The notes: generated by a model not told the origin, from the letters alone. Shown: positions 16,592 to 26,599, counted from the stretch's first letter. The stretch is DNA of 64,000 bases from Marinobacter alexandrii (GCA_039984955.1 JBDWTN010000007.1:496001-560000); one strand, 5' to 3'. A program made the numbers and translations.

Positions 16592-18298
16592 TTACTCTGC
16601 TTCATAAACTACTTCTCCAGCAATGATCGTCATCATTACGTTTAGATCTAGTATCTCATCCTCCGGAATTGTCATAATGTCTTGATCAAGAATTGTAAGA
16701 TCCGCCCATTTACCTACTTCAATGCTACCCTTCCGATTTTCTCTGAAAGCAGCATATGCTGCGTCAAGTGTATAAGATTTAAGTGCCTGCTCACGAGTCA
16801 TTTTTTCAGCAGGCTCATACCCTCCATCAGGACTCCCAGCCAAGGTTCTTCTACTTATCGAAGCATATAAACTTGCAAACGGTGTGATGGGCTCTACTGG
16901 AGCATCAGTTCCATTTACAATTTTTGCTCCTGACTGAAGTAATGTTTGCCACATATAAGCTCCCCACTCAATTCTTTGCTGACCTAGTCGATCAATAGCC
17001 CATGGCCTATCGGACGACATGTGGATTGCCTGCATTGATGGGATAACTCCCATTTCTGCAAATCTCGGGATGTCATCGGGATGAAAGTGCTGGGCATGTT
17101 CTATTCTAAATCGAGGCGCTTTGGAGGCGCTTTCCGGATAAAGACTGAACGCTCGTTCATAGATATCTAAAACCTCTCTATTTGCCCTATCACCAATGGC
17201 ATGAATGCACACCTGAAATCCTGCTTTGTAAGCACGTTGAGTAACCCCTTCAATAGCATCCATTGGCATCACGTTATGCCCATGTACTCCAGGAGCATCA
17301 GCATACTCTTCTAAAAGCCACGCTCCTCGTGATCCAAGAGCTCCGTCTGCATAAAGTTTAACTGATCTTACAGTTAACTGATTATCATACAAATCCTCTT
17401 CAATGCCATTCTTGAAATATTCCTCTAATAGCTTTTCATCTCTTCCACTAAGCATCACGTACAAGCGTAGTTTCAAGTCCCCTTTTTCTGCGAATTCTTT
17501 GAAAAGGTCTATATGATTTTGACTAGAGCCTGCTTGATGAAAACCAGTTATACCATATTTAAAACATTGCTCAAGAGCAAGTTTCAGTGCTTGAGTATCG
17601 CTTTCCTTCGTTGCTTTTGGTATTGACTTGGTCACCAAACCCTGAGCTGTTTCATTGAATATTCCAGTAGGTTCCCCACTTATACTCATAAATATCTCCC
17701 CACCGTCCGGTTGAGAAGTACTCCCGTCTATACCAGCTACTTCCATTGCTTTTGCATTACCAAGCGCTGCGTGACCGCTGGCATGTTTTAGCCAAACAGG
17801 ATGATTCGGCACGGCCTCACTCAACAAATCATGCATTGGAAACCCATTAGTCATTTCAGGTTTTTCTGTCCATTTATCCTGATGCCACCCTCTTCCTGTA
17901 ATCCATGTTCCTTCAGGAGTATTAGACGCCCGTTCTGCCACCATATCAACAACTTCTTGATAACTCTTCGCTTCTCTCAAATCAACATTCAGAAGATTGT
18001 AACCCACCCCCATGATATGGGCATGTCCTTCAGTCAATCCTGGAATCATAGTCTGACCTTTTAAATCTACCATACGAGTTTCTTTCCCGACAAAAGCATC
18101 TACTTCTGACTTTGTACCAACATGTAAAAAGGTGTCTGCCTTGATAGCCACCGCCTCAACTTTGGGGCTGGCATCATCCATCGTATAAATTGGTCCATTA
18201 AAAAATATGGTATCAGCAGCTATATCTGGCTCAGAATCACCCACACAACTAACCAATGTTAATAGTAGGATTATATAAACGGTAAGGTATCTCATCAT
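16592..18298 (-). CDS. YtcJ-type amidohydrolase lipoprotein
   Basis: ATG at 18298 (MMRYLTVYIILLLTLVSC) gives a lipoprotein signal peptide; the upstream TTG at 18322 does not. The Amidohydro_3 metal-binding motif is GLTEGHAHIMG, with later ligands in LKHASGHAAL, CIHAIGDRA, RIEHAQHF and NGTDAPVEP. The family hydrolyses C-N bonds of amides or ureas, using one or two metals. Unlike many YtcJ proteins it is exported and lipid-anchored. It lies upstream of murB on the same strand with an 11-bp gap. Substrate unknown. Confidence 0.88.
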   Translation of the reverse strand: MMRYLTVYIILLLTLVSCVGDSEPDIAADTIFFNGPIYTMDDASPKVEAVAIKADTFLHVGTKSEVDAFVGKETRMVDLKGQTMIPGLTEGHAHIMGVGYNLLNVDLREAKSYQEVVDMVAERASNTPEGTWITGRGWHQDKWTEKPEMTNGFPMHDLLSEAVPNHPVWLKHASGHAALGNAKAMEVAGIDGSTSQPDGGEIFMSISGEPTGIFNETAQGLVTKSIPKATKESDTQALKLALEQCFKYGITGFHQAGSSQNHIDLFKEFAEKGDLKLRLYVMLSGRDEKLLEEYFKNGIEEDLYDNQLTVRSVKLYADGALGSRGAWLLEEYADAPGVHGHNVMPMDAIEGVTQRAYKAGFQVCIHAIGDRANREVLDIYERAFSLYPESASKAPRFRIEHAQHFHPDDIPRFAEMGVIPSMQAIHMSSDRPWAIDRLGQQRIEWGAYMWQTLLQSGAKIVNGTDAPVEPITPFASLYASISRRTLAGSPDGGYEPAEKMTREQALKSYTLDAAYAAFRENRKGSIEVGKWADLTILDQDIMTIPEDEILDLNVMMTIIAGEVVYEAE

Positions 18299-18348
18299 AT
18301 CAATTTTATATTCGCGACTCAAAACTATAATTTCTAAAATTAGTGAAT

Positions 18349-18858
18349 ATGAAGAGTACCTTAATTTATTTCTACTTTATCCTATTTTTATCTACTGCAG
18401 CTTTTGCTCAAAATCCACAATCCACTGGTTCTAATTCACCAGGTGAGAATGAAGATAATTATCAAAATCAGGAATCGGAAGGGGGATCTATTGAGTCTCA
18501 ATATTCAAATCTTGAAAAAAGGATTCAAATGAATAGTGAGAAAATTGAACCACTATATTTTATTGAGGAAGAGGTTATAGCTTATGGAGGTGGATATGAG
18601 AAAGTGACGAGAAAAGTAAAAAAGAATATTTATGAAGCTGGACAAATCTTACTTGATAGTCACAATGCTGCTTTGAATAATTTACCTAATCACGATCTAG
18701 ATTCACGTATTGAAGTTTTAAGGGAAATAAATAAAGTTCAGGATCAGCTACTCTATTTCGCCACTGTAAAGAAAACCCGACCTACAGAGAAAAAACTTAA
18801 GAAGTTGGAAAGCCCTTCTGATATATCCATAATTTTCTTTCAGAAGGTTCAAAACTAA
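18349..18858 (+). CDS. Exported hypothetical protein
   Basis: Signal peptide MKSTLIYFYFILFLSTAAFA with an AQ cleavage context. ATG at 18349 is preferred over the GTG at 18343. The mature part is about 150 residues, rich in N, S and E near its start (QSTGSNSPGENEDNYQNQ) and then helical. No family recognised. The rpsA promoter lies directly behind its stop. Confidence 0.65.
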   Translation: MKSTLIYFYFILFLSTAAFAQNPQSTGSNSPGENEDNYQNQESEGGSIESQYSNLEKRIQMNSEKIEPLYFIEEEVIAYGGGYEKVTRKVKKNIYEAGQILLDSHNAALNNLPNHDLDSRIEVLREINKVQDQLLYFATVKKTRPTEKKLKKLESPSDISIIFFQKVQN

Positions 18859-18860
18859 TT

Positions 18861-18891
18861 TTGAATACACACAGATAAAGCATTAAATTTG
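18861..18891 (+). promoter_or_regulatory. rpsA promoter, Bacteroidota type
   Basis: TTG at 18861-18863, then 20 bp, then TAAATTTG at 18884-18891. This fits the Bacteroidota -33/-7 consensus (TTTG, TAnnTTTG). Transcription would begin near 18896-18899. Confidence 0.55.
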
Positions 18892-18892
18892 C

Positions 18893-18999
18893 GCTCCGTT
18901 CCAAAATGGAGCACCTTGACTCGTTCAGGGGATGTTTAACAGAAAAAGCTTATCAGTGCTGACTCCAACTGATAAAGTGTACCATTCGGGAGTCATTTT
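18893..18999 (+). promoter_or_regulatory. Structured rpsA leader with alternative hairpins
   Basis: TTATCAGT (18950-18957) pairs with ACTGATAA (18968-18975). The loop of that hairpin holds GACTCC (18961-18966), which can instead pair with GGAGTC (18989-18994), followed at once by ATTTTTTATT and the rpsA ATG at 19005. The two pairings exclude each other, and the second looks like a terminator. GCTCC (18893-18897) and GGAGC (18908-18912) form another inverted pair at the transcript start. S1 genes are autoregulated in other bacteria through their leaders. Confidence 0.5.
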
Positions 19000-19004
19000 T
19001 TATT

Positions 19005-21158
19005 ATGGCAAAGAAAGAAGAAACTATCAAAGAGGTGCAGGCTAAATCTGAAGAAAAATCAACAGGAAAAGCACCTGCTAAAAAGACCACTACTAAAGCG
19101 GCGACAAAGAAAGAAGAGGTAAAGGAAGAGAAAAAAGCTGCTAAACCTGCTGCTAAGAAAGAAACCAAAGTAGAGAAAAAGGAAACTCCTAAAAAGGAGG
19201 AAAAAGAAGAAAAGGTTGAGGCAAAAGTAGAGGAGCCTAAAGCACAGAAGAAATCTGAAAAGAAAGAGGAGCCCAAAGCGGAGAAAGAAGTAGAAACCGA
19301 AAAACCTGCCAAAAAGTATGTAGAACCTGAAATCGAGCCTGCAGGATCATTCGATTTTGATGATGATGGTTTTGACGATGAATATTCAGAGGCAGATCGT
19401 AAAGCTATGGAACAGCTTTATGAAGGAACTCTTACTGAAATTACAGAGAAGGAACTCATTGATGGAACTGTTGTCGGCGTAACTGACAGAGAAGTCATTG
19501 TAAATATCGGATTCAAATCTGATGGTTTGGTATCCCTCTCTGAATTTAGAGATATGCCTGACCTAAAGGCAGGAGACGAAGTGCAGGTATATATAGAAGA
19601 ACAAGAAAACGCGAATGGCCAACTTGTTCTTTCAAGAAGAAAAGCAAAGATTGTTAAGGCTTGGGAATCTATCCAAGGTGCCCTTGACAATGATGAAGTA
19701 ATTGAAGGTTTCGTCAAGAGAAGAACAAAAGGTGGATTGATAGTGGATGTATATGGCGTAGAAGCCTTCCTTCCTGGATCTCAAATTGACGTAAAGCCTA
19801 TTAGAGATTTTGACATCTTCGTAGGTAAATCTATGGAAGTGAAAGTTGTGAAAATCAACTACACTAATGATAACGTGGTGGTTTCTCATAAGGTACTTAT
19901 TGAGAAAGATCTAGAACAACAAAAAGCCGAAATCCTGAACAACCTTGAAAAAGGTCAGGTACTAGAAGGTGTGATCAAGAACATGACCAACTTTGGTGTA
20001 TTCATCGATCTTGGAGGTGTAGATGGTCTACTTCATATTACGGATATTAGTTGGGGACGAATCAATCATCCAGAGGAAGTTCTTTCACTAGATGAAAAAG
20101 TGAATGTTGTAGTGTTAGATTTCGACGACAACAAGCAAAGAATTTCATTGGGCATGAAACAACTCACGGATCACCCTTGGGATTCACTTGATAAAGATAT
20201 TGATGTAGGATCTAATGTGAAAGGTAAGATTGTAAACGTAGCTGATTACGGAGCATTCCTTGAAATCATCCCGGGAGTTGAAGGTCTGATTCACGTTTCA
20301 GAGATGTCATGGTCTCAACACCTGCGAAACCCATCAGATTTCATCAATGTTGGTGACGAAATAGAAGCTGTAGTATTAACGATCGACAGGGACGAAAGAA
20401 AAATGTCCGTTGGTATCAAACAGCTTACTGAAGATCCATGGACTAAGCAAGATGTGCTTACTAACTACGCTATCGGAACAGAGCATAAGGGAACTGTTCG
20501 TAACCTTACAAACTTTGGACTATTCATTGAGCTTGAAGAAGGAATTGATGGTTTAGTGCATGTCTCTGATTTATCTTGGACTAAGAAAATCAAGCACCCA
20601 TCAGAGTTTGTGAAAGTTGGTGACGAGCTAGAAGTGAAAGTAATGGAGCTTGATATTGAGAATAGAAGATTAGCTCTTAGCCATAAACATCTAGAAGAGA
20701 ATCCTTGGGATACATTCGAAACTGTATTTACAAAAGGATCTAGTCATAAGTGTACAGTAACTAATGTTTCTGACAAAACAGCAACAGTAGAGCTTCCTTA
20801 CGGACTTGAAGGTCAGGTATTGCCTAAGAACCTCAAGAAAGAGGATGGAACAATGGCTTCTGAAGGAGAAACTTTAGAATTCAAAGTACTTGAGTTCTCG
20901 AAAGATGATAAGAGAATAGTTCTTTCACATACTTCAGTTTGGGATAAAGATGCAGAACAACCTAAGGCAGTTTCTAAGAAGCCTGCTGCTGGTGGCAAAA
21001 AAGGTAACACGCTAGATAAAATCAACAAGGAAGTTGAAAAGTCAACACTTGGTGACCTAGATGCTCTTTCTGCATTGAAAGACAAAATGGAAGATGCCGG
21101 GAAAGAGCCTGCAAAAAAGGCTCCTAAGGCAAAAGCTAAGAAAGAAGAAGAAAAGTAA
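19005..21158 (+). CDS. rpsA: 30S ribosomal protein S1 with long Lys/Glu-rich N-terminal extension
   Basis: Residues about 1-105 are almost wholly K, E, A and P, then an acidic linker FDFDDDGFDDEYSEADR. Five to six S1 RNA-binding repeats follow, recognisable from VDGLLHITDISW, VEGLIHVSEMSWS and IDGLVHVSDLSWT. The tail is again Lys/Ala-rich (KAPKAKAKKEEEK). S1 binds mRNA and aids initiation. In Bacteroidota, which seldom use Shine-Dalgarno pairing, S1 is expected to matter more. The highly charged extension is longer than in E. coli S1 and is typical of the phylum. Confidence 0.95.
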   Translation: MAKKEETIKEVQAKSEEKSTGKAPAKKTTTKAATKKEEVKEEKKAAKPAAKKETKVEKKETPKKEEKEEKVEAKVEEPKAQKKSEKKEEPKAEKEVETEKPAKKYVEPEIEPAGSFDFDDDGFDDEYSEADRKAMEQLYEGTLTEITEKELIDGTVVGVTDREVIVNIGFKSDGLVSLSEFRDMPDLKAGDEVQVYIEEQENANGQLVLSRRKAKIVKAWESIQGALDNDEVIEGFVKRRTKGGLIVDVYGVEAFLPGSQIDVKPIRDFDIFVGKSMEVKVVKINYTNDNVVVSHKVLIEKDLEQQKAEILNNLEKGQVLEGVIKNMTNFGVFIDLGGVDGLLHITDISWGRINHPEEVLSLDEKVNVVVLDFDDNKQRISLGMKQLTDHPWDSLDKDIDVGSNVKGKIVNVADYGAFLEIIPGVEGLIHVSEMSWSQHLRNPSDFINVGDEIEAVVLTIDRDERKMSVGIKQLTEDPWTKQDVLTNYAIGTEHKGTVRNLTNFGLFIELEEGIDGLVHVSDLSWTKKIKHPSEFVKVGDELEVKVMELDIENRRLALSHKHLEENPWDTFETVFTKGSSHKCTVTNVSDKTATVELPYGLEGQVLPKNLKKEDGTMASEGETLEFKVLEFSKDDKRIVLSHTSVWDKDAEQPKAVSKKPAAGGKKGNTLDKINKEVEKSTLGDLDALSALKDKMEDAGKEPAKKAPKAKAKKEEEK

Positions 21159-21165
21159 TCATTTC

Positions 21166-21206
21166 AAAACGAGTTGTTCGCTTTGTTAGCGGATGACTCG
21201 TTTTTT
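21166..21206 (+). terminator. rpsA terminator
   Basis: AAAACGAGT (21166-21174) and ACTCGTTTT (21196-21204) pair, with an inner CGCT...AGCG stem, and a T run follows. Confidence 0.85.
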
Positions 21207-21233
21207 AATACTTTTACTCAATAATTAAATTTT

Positions 21234-21304
21234 GGCGCTATGGCCGAGCGGCTAGGCAGAGGTCTGCAAAACCTTTTACAGCGGTTCGAATCCGCTTAGC
21301 GCCT
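21234..21304 (+). tRNA. tRNA-Cys (GCA)
   Basis: The acceptor stem GGCGCTA/TAGCGCC is perfect. The anticodon loop CTGCAAA gives anticodon GCA, the T arm is AGCGG-TTCGAAT-CCGCT, and the discriminator base is U, as expected for Cys. CCA is not encoded. Downstream lies its terminator and then the partial copy of its 3' end described at 21350-21430. Confidence 0.95.
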
Positions 21305-21308
21305 CTTT

Positions 21309-21337
21309 AAAAAAGCGACTTTATGTCGCTTTTTTTA
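21309..21337 (+). terminator. tRNA-Cys terminator
   Basis: AAAGCGAC (21312-21319) pairs with GTCGCTTT (21325-21332) around a TTTAT loop; the T run continues. Confidence 0.85.
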
Positions 21338-21349
21338 TTGACAAAAATT

Positions 21350-21430
21350 GCGGATGCGAACTGGAGGTAAAACCATAGGCCCGCAAGCTGAGTCGTATGG
21401 TGTGTGTATGAATAATCCGCTAGCGCCTCA
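21350..21430 (+). repeat. tRNA-3'-end-mimicking structured repeat, Cys copy
   Basis: It opens with GCGGATGCGAAC (21350-21361), whose reverse complement GTTCGCATCCGC matches the tRNA-Cys T arm GTTCGAATCCGC at 11 of 12. It closes with AATCCGC-TAGCGCCTC (21414-21429), a copy of the tRNA 3' end lacking one T. The inner stem is ACCATA (21372-21377) with TATGGT (21396-21401). The end of the spacer, TGTGTATGAATA, recurs in the Arg copy at 37720-37813. Confidence 0.65.
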
Positions 21431-21435
21431 TTCTC

Positions 21436-21461
21436 AGCGATCCTGTAAGGTCGCTTTTTTT
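21436..21461 (+). terminator. Second terminator-like hairpin after the tRNA-Cys repeat
   Basis: AGCGA (21436-21440) pairs with TCGCT (21451-21455), with CC/GG inside and a T7 run. It resembles the tRNA-Cys terminator (AGCGAC/GTCGCT). The direct repeat of the tRNA end may therefore extend into the terminator, meaning this could be the tRNA's original downstream sequence. Confidence 0.6.
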
Positions 21462-21510
21462 GTACGAGCAGAGATCACCCAATCAAAATGAGGAAATAGA
21501 GCTGAGGAAA

Positions 21511-21756
21511 TCAAAGGACCTTTGACTCAGTGAACAAATCATATCCAGCAACTAAAACATCATTAACATTCCTTTTATCAGTATATTTTTCAAACTCCTT
21601 TCTCTCCGTTAGGTATACTGGCCTATAGTCCTTCTCCATTTCATCCCACAGAATCACGAGATAATTATACCTAATCTTACTCTCACGTCCATATATCAAC
21701 CATTCATCAAATTGGTTCTCATCTAGTGTGACTGGAAAATTTAGATTTTCAAACAT
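21511..21756 (-). CDS. Small hypothetical protein, 81 aa
   Basis: Soluble and acidic, starting MFENLNFPVTLDENQFDEWL with no signal peptide. YNYLVILWDEMEKDYRPVYLTERKEFEKY suggests a small alpha/beta fold. No family recognised. It lies 26 bp beyond the terminator of the M16 gene, so it is probably transcribed separately. ATG at 21756. Confidence 0.5.
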   Translation of the reverse strand: MFENLNFPVTLDENQFDEWLIYGRESKIRYNYLVILWDEMEKDYRPVYLTERKEFEKYTDKRNVNDVLVAGYDLFTESKVL

Positions 21757-21781
21757 TGTGATTTTATTATATTTTCAACAT

Positions 21782-21818
21782 AAGAAAACCCGTCTGGATG
21801 ATCCAGACGGGTTTTCTT
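21782..21818 (-). terminator. Strong terminator of the M16 protease gene
   Basis: A perfect 18-bp stem, AAGAAAACCCGTCTGGAT against ATCCAGACGGGTTTTCTT, around one G at 21800. A and T runs lie on both sides, so it could work in both directions. Confidence 0.9.
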
Positions 21819-21838
21819 TTAATGATTTTTGTTTAAAA

Positions 21839-24688
21839 TCACATAGCTCCTGCTACGTTTCCATATCGATCTACCAATACTGGATCACCAGGGCCATTTA
21901 CTCTTAGCTGATCAAACTGAGTCGCTTTGTCACCAACAATTACAAAGATGTAGTTACTAAGGTCGAAATACTCACTAACTGTACTTTGAATGCTTTCTAT
22001 TGTAGCTTCAGTCACTACTTTTTGCTCATTATTGATGTAATCTAAAGGTAAATTATAGGTACTTATATTCTGTAAGATTCCCAAAAGATTATTCAGTGTC
22101 TCAAAGTTTCTTGCATTCTCCTTGATCATAGCTGTTTGTGTCTTTTCCAAATCGTCAGTTGTGTATGTATCTCCGTAAGTTCCAATCACCTCTTTAAAGG
22201 TATCAAGTGCATCCTTTGTCGTAGAAGATTTTACACTTGAAAAAGCGGTGAAGGTGCCAGGAGCCATTGCGCTTCTACCAGGAAACGAATACGCTCCGTA
22301 CGTAAATTGCTTTTCTTCTCTCAAAATCTGGAAAAGACGACCTGATGATCCATCACCCAGGCGATCATTTGCTACCATAATTTCATTGTAAGCAGGATCG
22401 TCCGCATCAACAGTTAAACGAGACATACGAATTACAGATTGCTTAGCTTCAGGTACATCAACAAAATATACTTGAGGCGTAGATGGTAAGGATGGTACTT
22501 CATAAGACGGCATAGCAACTTCTTTCTGTTCCCATCCATCTTTCAATCTACCTAAAGCATTGATAGCTCTAGCTTGGCTAACATTACCAGCAATATGAAA
22601 ATTTGTCACATTTGGAGCAAAATTCGAAGCATAAAATGCTTTCAAATCATCAATGCTTATATTCTTTACATGATCTTCATAACCAACAGAGGGATGACTT
22701 AAAATGTGATTTTCGCCATAGAGTTTCTTGTTCATCACTACAGTCGCAATAGAATTAGGGTTAGTCTCTCTTTGTTTGATTGACTGAAGTGTTTGATTGA
22801 TGATTCGATCAAACTCTTTTTCATCCCACCTCGGCTCTAAAATAATTTCCTGAACAAGTTCCATTGTAGCTTCAAAATTTCTTGTCAAGCAATTTCCAGA
22901 AACCTGAATAAATTCATTCGTTGTAAACATATTCAGATTAGCTCCAAGCTGCCCTATCGCATCTTCTAACTCTTCAGGAGTTTTATTAGCCGTTCCTTCC
23001 ATCATGATATCAGTCATTAAATTAGCCACCCCTACTTTTTCGGGATTATCTAAATAATGACCACCCATAATTCTCATGGAAAAATTAACAAGCGGTAACT
23101 CATTTGCCTCTACACCATAAATAGCGATTCCATTAGACGTTTCATCTGTCCAAATAGTCGGAGGAGTCACCAATGGCTTATCTCCGAATGACGGCTCTGC
23201 CGATCTATCAAATGAAGACTCGGTCTTTACAATTGTAAAGTCGCCTTCTTCCTCAATTACTTCGCTTTGTCCAAAATCGTTGATCCCTTCCTCTTTTATA
23301 TCGGCAGCAACTGCACCTTCTACTGCTAAGTCACCTCCTCCTATAGGAACAAAATTGGTAACAATCTTATCTTGATCTAAGATATATTTTCTAAATACCC
23401 TCATCACATCATCTTTCGTTACAGCTTTTATGTTGGCTATATCTTTCTCAATGAAGCTTGGATCACCCGCGTACTCATTGTATAACGCTAATTGAAAGGC
23501 TTTTCCTAGCACACTACTAATTTCATTGTAAAAGCTTGTTTCTAATCCCGCTTTAATACGTTCTAAATCCTTTACGTCAAAACCTTCTTTATCAAATTTG
23601 TTCAGTGCTTCATTTAAAACCGTTCTTACAGAATCTAAATCAGTTCCTCCATTTGCTCTTACTCTGATTGTAAACGTCCCGGCAAGCTCATTCGAACTAT
23701 TGTAAGATGATACGTCTGGTGCAACCTTCGTCTCCTCGACTACTGCTTTATACAATGCTGCTCTTTTTCCATCTGAAAGAATCTGGCCTAAAGCATCTAA
23801 TGCCCATTGATCAGGGTGATATTGCTCTACCGTAGGATACGTCATCCTAATCTCAGGTAGCTGCGCAAAATTATCTTCATAATAAAATGTTTTAGTCTCA
23901 GTCAACTTCACTGGTTGTGGATCCATTGGCTTGTCCACGCCTCTAGATGGAATTTCACCGAAATATTTCGCTATCATTTCTTTTACCTCATCCTTCTTGA
24001 TGTCTCCGGCAATTACCAGAGTAGCATTGTTTGGCCCGTACCATTGTTCGTAGAATTCTTTCACATCATCCAAAGTAGCTCCTTGAAGGTCTTCTAATTC
24101 CCCTATAACCGTCCAGTTATATGGATGTCCTTCCGGATAGAGTGCTTTCAAAATCACGCTTTGCGTATGGCCGTATGGTTGATTATCTACTCTTTGTCTT
24201 TTTTCATTTTGTACTACAGGCTTTTCACCTTCAAGGCTTGCCAACGAAACCGCATTTATGAAAAAGCCCATTCTATCCGATTCCATCCACAAAACTTTTT
24301 CAAGTGCATCTTTAGGTACTACCTCATAATAAATTGTTCCGTCGGTCCATGTACCCCCATTAAAAGTTCCTCCCCACTCATCAATATTTTTAAAAAAGCC
24401 TCCGTCAGGTACATTTTCTGAACGCTGAAAAAGCATGTGCTCAAAAAAGTGTGCAAATCCCGTTCTGCCAGGCTTTTCCCTGTTAGAACCTACATGTACC
24501 AGAATAGAAACAGCAACAATTGGATCTGAATCATCTTGATGTAGTATTACATCAAGTCCATTATCGAGTGTGTATTTTTCATACTCTACAGATAGGTCAT
24601 CACCTGATTTTTCTGAAGGTGACGTGCAAGAAGTTATTATAACTCCAAGCGTCACAATACCAATAGATATTTTTTTGAATAGTTTCAT
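21839..24688 (-). CDS. M16 family zinc metallopeptidase lipoprotein, two-domain
   Basis: The lipobox IITSC places the lipid-modified cysteine at 21. The inverted zinc motif HxxEH is H80-F-F-E83-H84, with the third ligand expected in the E-containing helix near 160 (SLEGEKPVVQNEKRQ). Two M16 halves (about 35-480 and about 500-930) follow the pitrilysin plan; the second half lacks the motif, as is usual. It degrades peptides in the periplasm or at the surface. A 172-bp divergent gap separates it from gap. Confidence 0.92.
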   Translation of the reverse strand: MKLFKKISIGIVTLGVIITSCTSPSEKSGDDLSVEYEKYTLDNGLDVILHQDDSDPIVAVSILVHVGSNREKPGRTGFAHFFEHMLFQRSENVPDGGFFKNIDEWGGTFNGGTWTDGTIYYEVVPKDALEKVLWMESDRMGFFINAVSLASLEGEKPVVQNEKRQRVDNQPYGHTQSVILKALYPEGHPYNWTVIGELEDLQGATLDDVKEFYEQWYGPNNATLVIAGDIKKDEVKEMIAKYFGEIPSRGVDKPMDPQPVKLTETKTFYYEDNFAQLPEIRMTYPTVEQYHPDQWALDALGQILSDGKRAALYKAVVEETKVAPDVSSYNSSNELAGTFTIRVRANGGTDLDSVRTVLNEALNKFDKEGFDVKDLERIKAGLETSFYNEISSVLGKAFQLALYNEYAGDPSFIEKDIANIKAVTKDDVMRVFRKYILDQDKIVTNFVPIGGGDLAVEGAVAADIKEEGINDFGQSEVIEEEGDFTIVKTESSFDRSAEPSFGDKPLVTPPTIWTDETSNGIAIYGVEANELPLVNFSMRIMGGHYLDNPEKVGVANLMTDIMMEGTANKTPEELEDAIGQLGANLNMFTTNEFIQVSGNCLTRNFEATMELVQEIILEPRWDEKEFDRIINQTLQSIKQRETNPNSIATVVMNKKLYGENHILSHPSVGYEDHVKNISIDDLKAFYASNFAPNVTNFHIAGNVSQARAINALGRLKDGWEQKEVAMPSYEVPSLPSTPQVYFVDVPEAKQSVIRMSRLTVDADDPAYNEIMVANDRLGDGSSGRLFQILREEKQFTYGAYSFPGRSAMAPGTFTAFSSVKSSTTKDALDTFKEVIGTYGDTYTTDDLEKTQTAMIKENARNFETLNNLLGILQNISTYNLPLDYINNEQKVVTEATIESIQSTVSEYFDLSNYIFVIVGDKATQFDQLRVNGPGDPVLVDRYGNVAGAM

Positions 24689-24799
24689 TATAGAATTTGA
24701 AAATTGTTGAACATGCTATTTAATCAAAGATTAATGCCGATGGAAACAATTATCATATAAAAGGTTAATACTTTATATAAGTTATTGATTGAATTTGAA

Positions 24800-24830
24800 T
24801 TGATTACTCCAAAAAGAGGTTATACTTTTG
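24800..24830 (+). promoter_or_regulatory. gap promoter, Bacteroidota type
   Basis: TTG at 24800-24802, then 20 bp, then TACTTTTG at 24823-24830, a perfect TAnnTTTG match 30 bp before the gap start codon. A TTTG also occurs at 24794-24797. Confidence 0.6.
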
Positions 24831-24839
24831 CACACTTAA

Positions 24840-25850
<1,011 letters not shown>

Positions 25851-25872
25851 GAGTTGAACTCATATAATCAAT

Positions 25873-25903
25873 AAAAAAGGGACTCGATTGAGTCCCTTTT
25901 TTA
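25873..25903. terminator. Bidirectional terminator between gap and the next minus-strand gene
   Basis: AAAAAAGGGACTC-GATT-GAGTCCCTTTTTT: the 7-bp GC-rich stem is flanked by A and T runs. It serves gap on the plus strand and the gene ending at 25901 on the minus strand. Confidence 0.9.
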
Positions 25904-26599
25904 TTTAGGAAACTGTTTAATCCTTTTGAATTTTCTTATGGCTACCCTCTCACTATCTAAAAGTGTCATTTGAAAGCCTTCTTCTAAAAATTCAACAGAC
26001 CAAAAGGTTCGACTTCCGCCACCATAAGGAATCAATTCTATTTCTAACTTATGTGCATGAACGTTATACACGCCATATTTTTTTCCACTTTTCGTTCCTG
26101 CAACAAACTTCCCGTCCCATCGAATAAACAAGTAGTCACTATCTGTTACTTTTTCTTTGAAAAGATCATCATTCCCCTTTAAATCATCCAACTTCCATAG
26201 CCCCAATAATTGATCTCGAGTAGTTGCAGGAAGCTTATCCGTTCTCTCTACAGAAACAACCACTTTATCTCCCTCCTCATCTCTATACCATTTCATTGAA
26301 TGATCATCGAATTCAACCCTAAAAGCACCAAATGGATCAATGATTCCATTAGAAGTAGTAATTAGTAACTCATTTAATTTCTGATCAAAAGACCATTCCC
26401 CATATGAATGCTGAAGCCATCCATTGCCAGATTCTTGCGTAGAATCATCATTAAATCTTGTCCATTTTGCATCAGGCGTCATCACCTCATTCCCAACTTC
26501 TACTTTACTTATTATCCAAAGTCCAGCAATACTTTCAGCGTCTTGACCCAAAAGATTAATGGATGAAATGGATAAGATTAAAACGAATAGGTTTTTCAT
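25901..26599 (-). CDS. Exported protein with two lipocalin-like repeats
   Basis: Signal peptide MKNLFVLILSISSINLLG followed by QDAES. The mature protein has two similar segments, each starting with a G-x-W motif: SIAGLWIISKVEVG and QLLGLWKLDDLKG. Each is followed by a strand with RFNDDST or RWDGKFVAG and a polar strand. This is the usual pattern of Bacteroidota lipocalin-like domains that measure about 110 residues each. It overlaps the upstream hydrolase by 4 bp (ATGA), so the two form an operon. Function unknown. Confidence 0.65.
   Translation of the reverse strand: MKNLFVLILSISSINLLGQDAESIAGLWIISKVEVGNEVMTPDAKWTRFNDDSTQESGNGWLQHSYGEWSFDQKLNELLITTSNGIIDPFGAFRVEFDDHSMKWYRDEEGDKVVVSVERTDKLPATTRDQLLGLWKLDDLKGNDDLFKEKVTDSDYLFIRWDGKFVAGTKSGKKYGVYNVHAHKLEIELIPYGGGSRTFWSVEFLEEGFQMTLLDSERVAIRKFKRIKQFPK

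Noticed and set aside
18953-19312. Ser/Phe-rich minus-strand frame over the rpsA start
   Set aside because: It is the antisense of the Lys/Glu-rich repeat of S1, with biased composition only.
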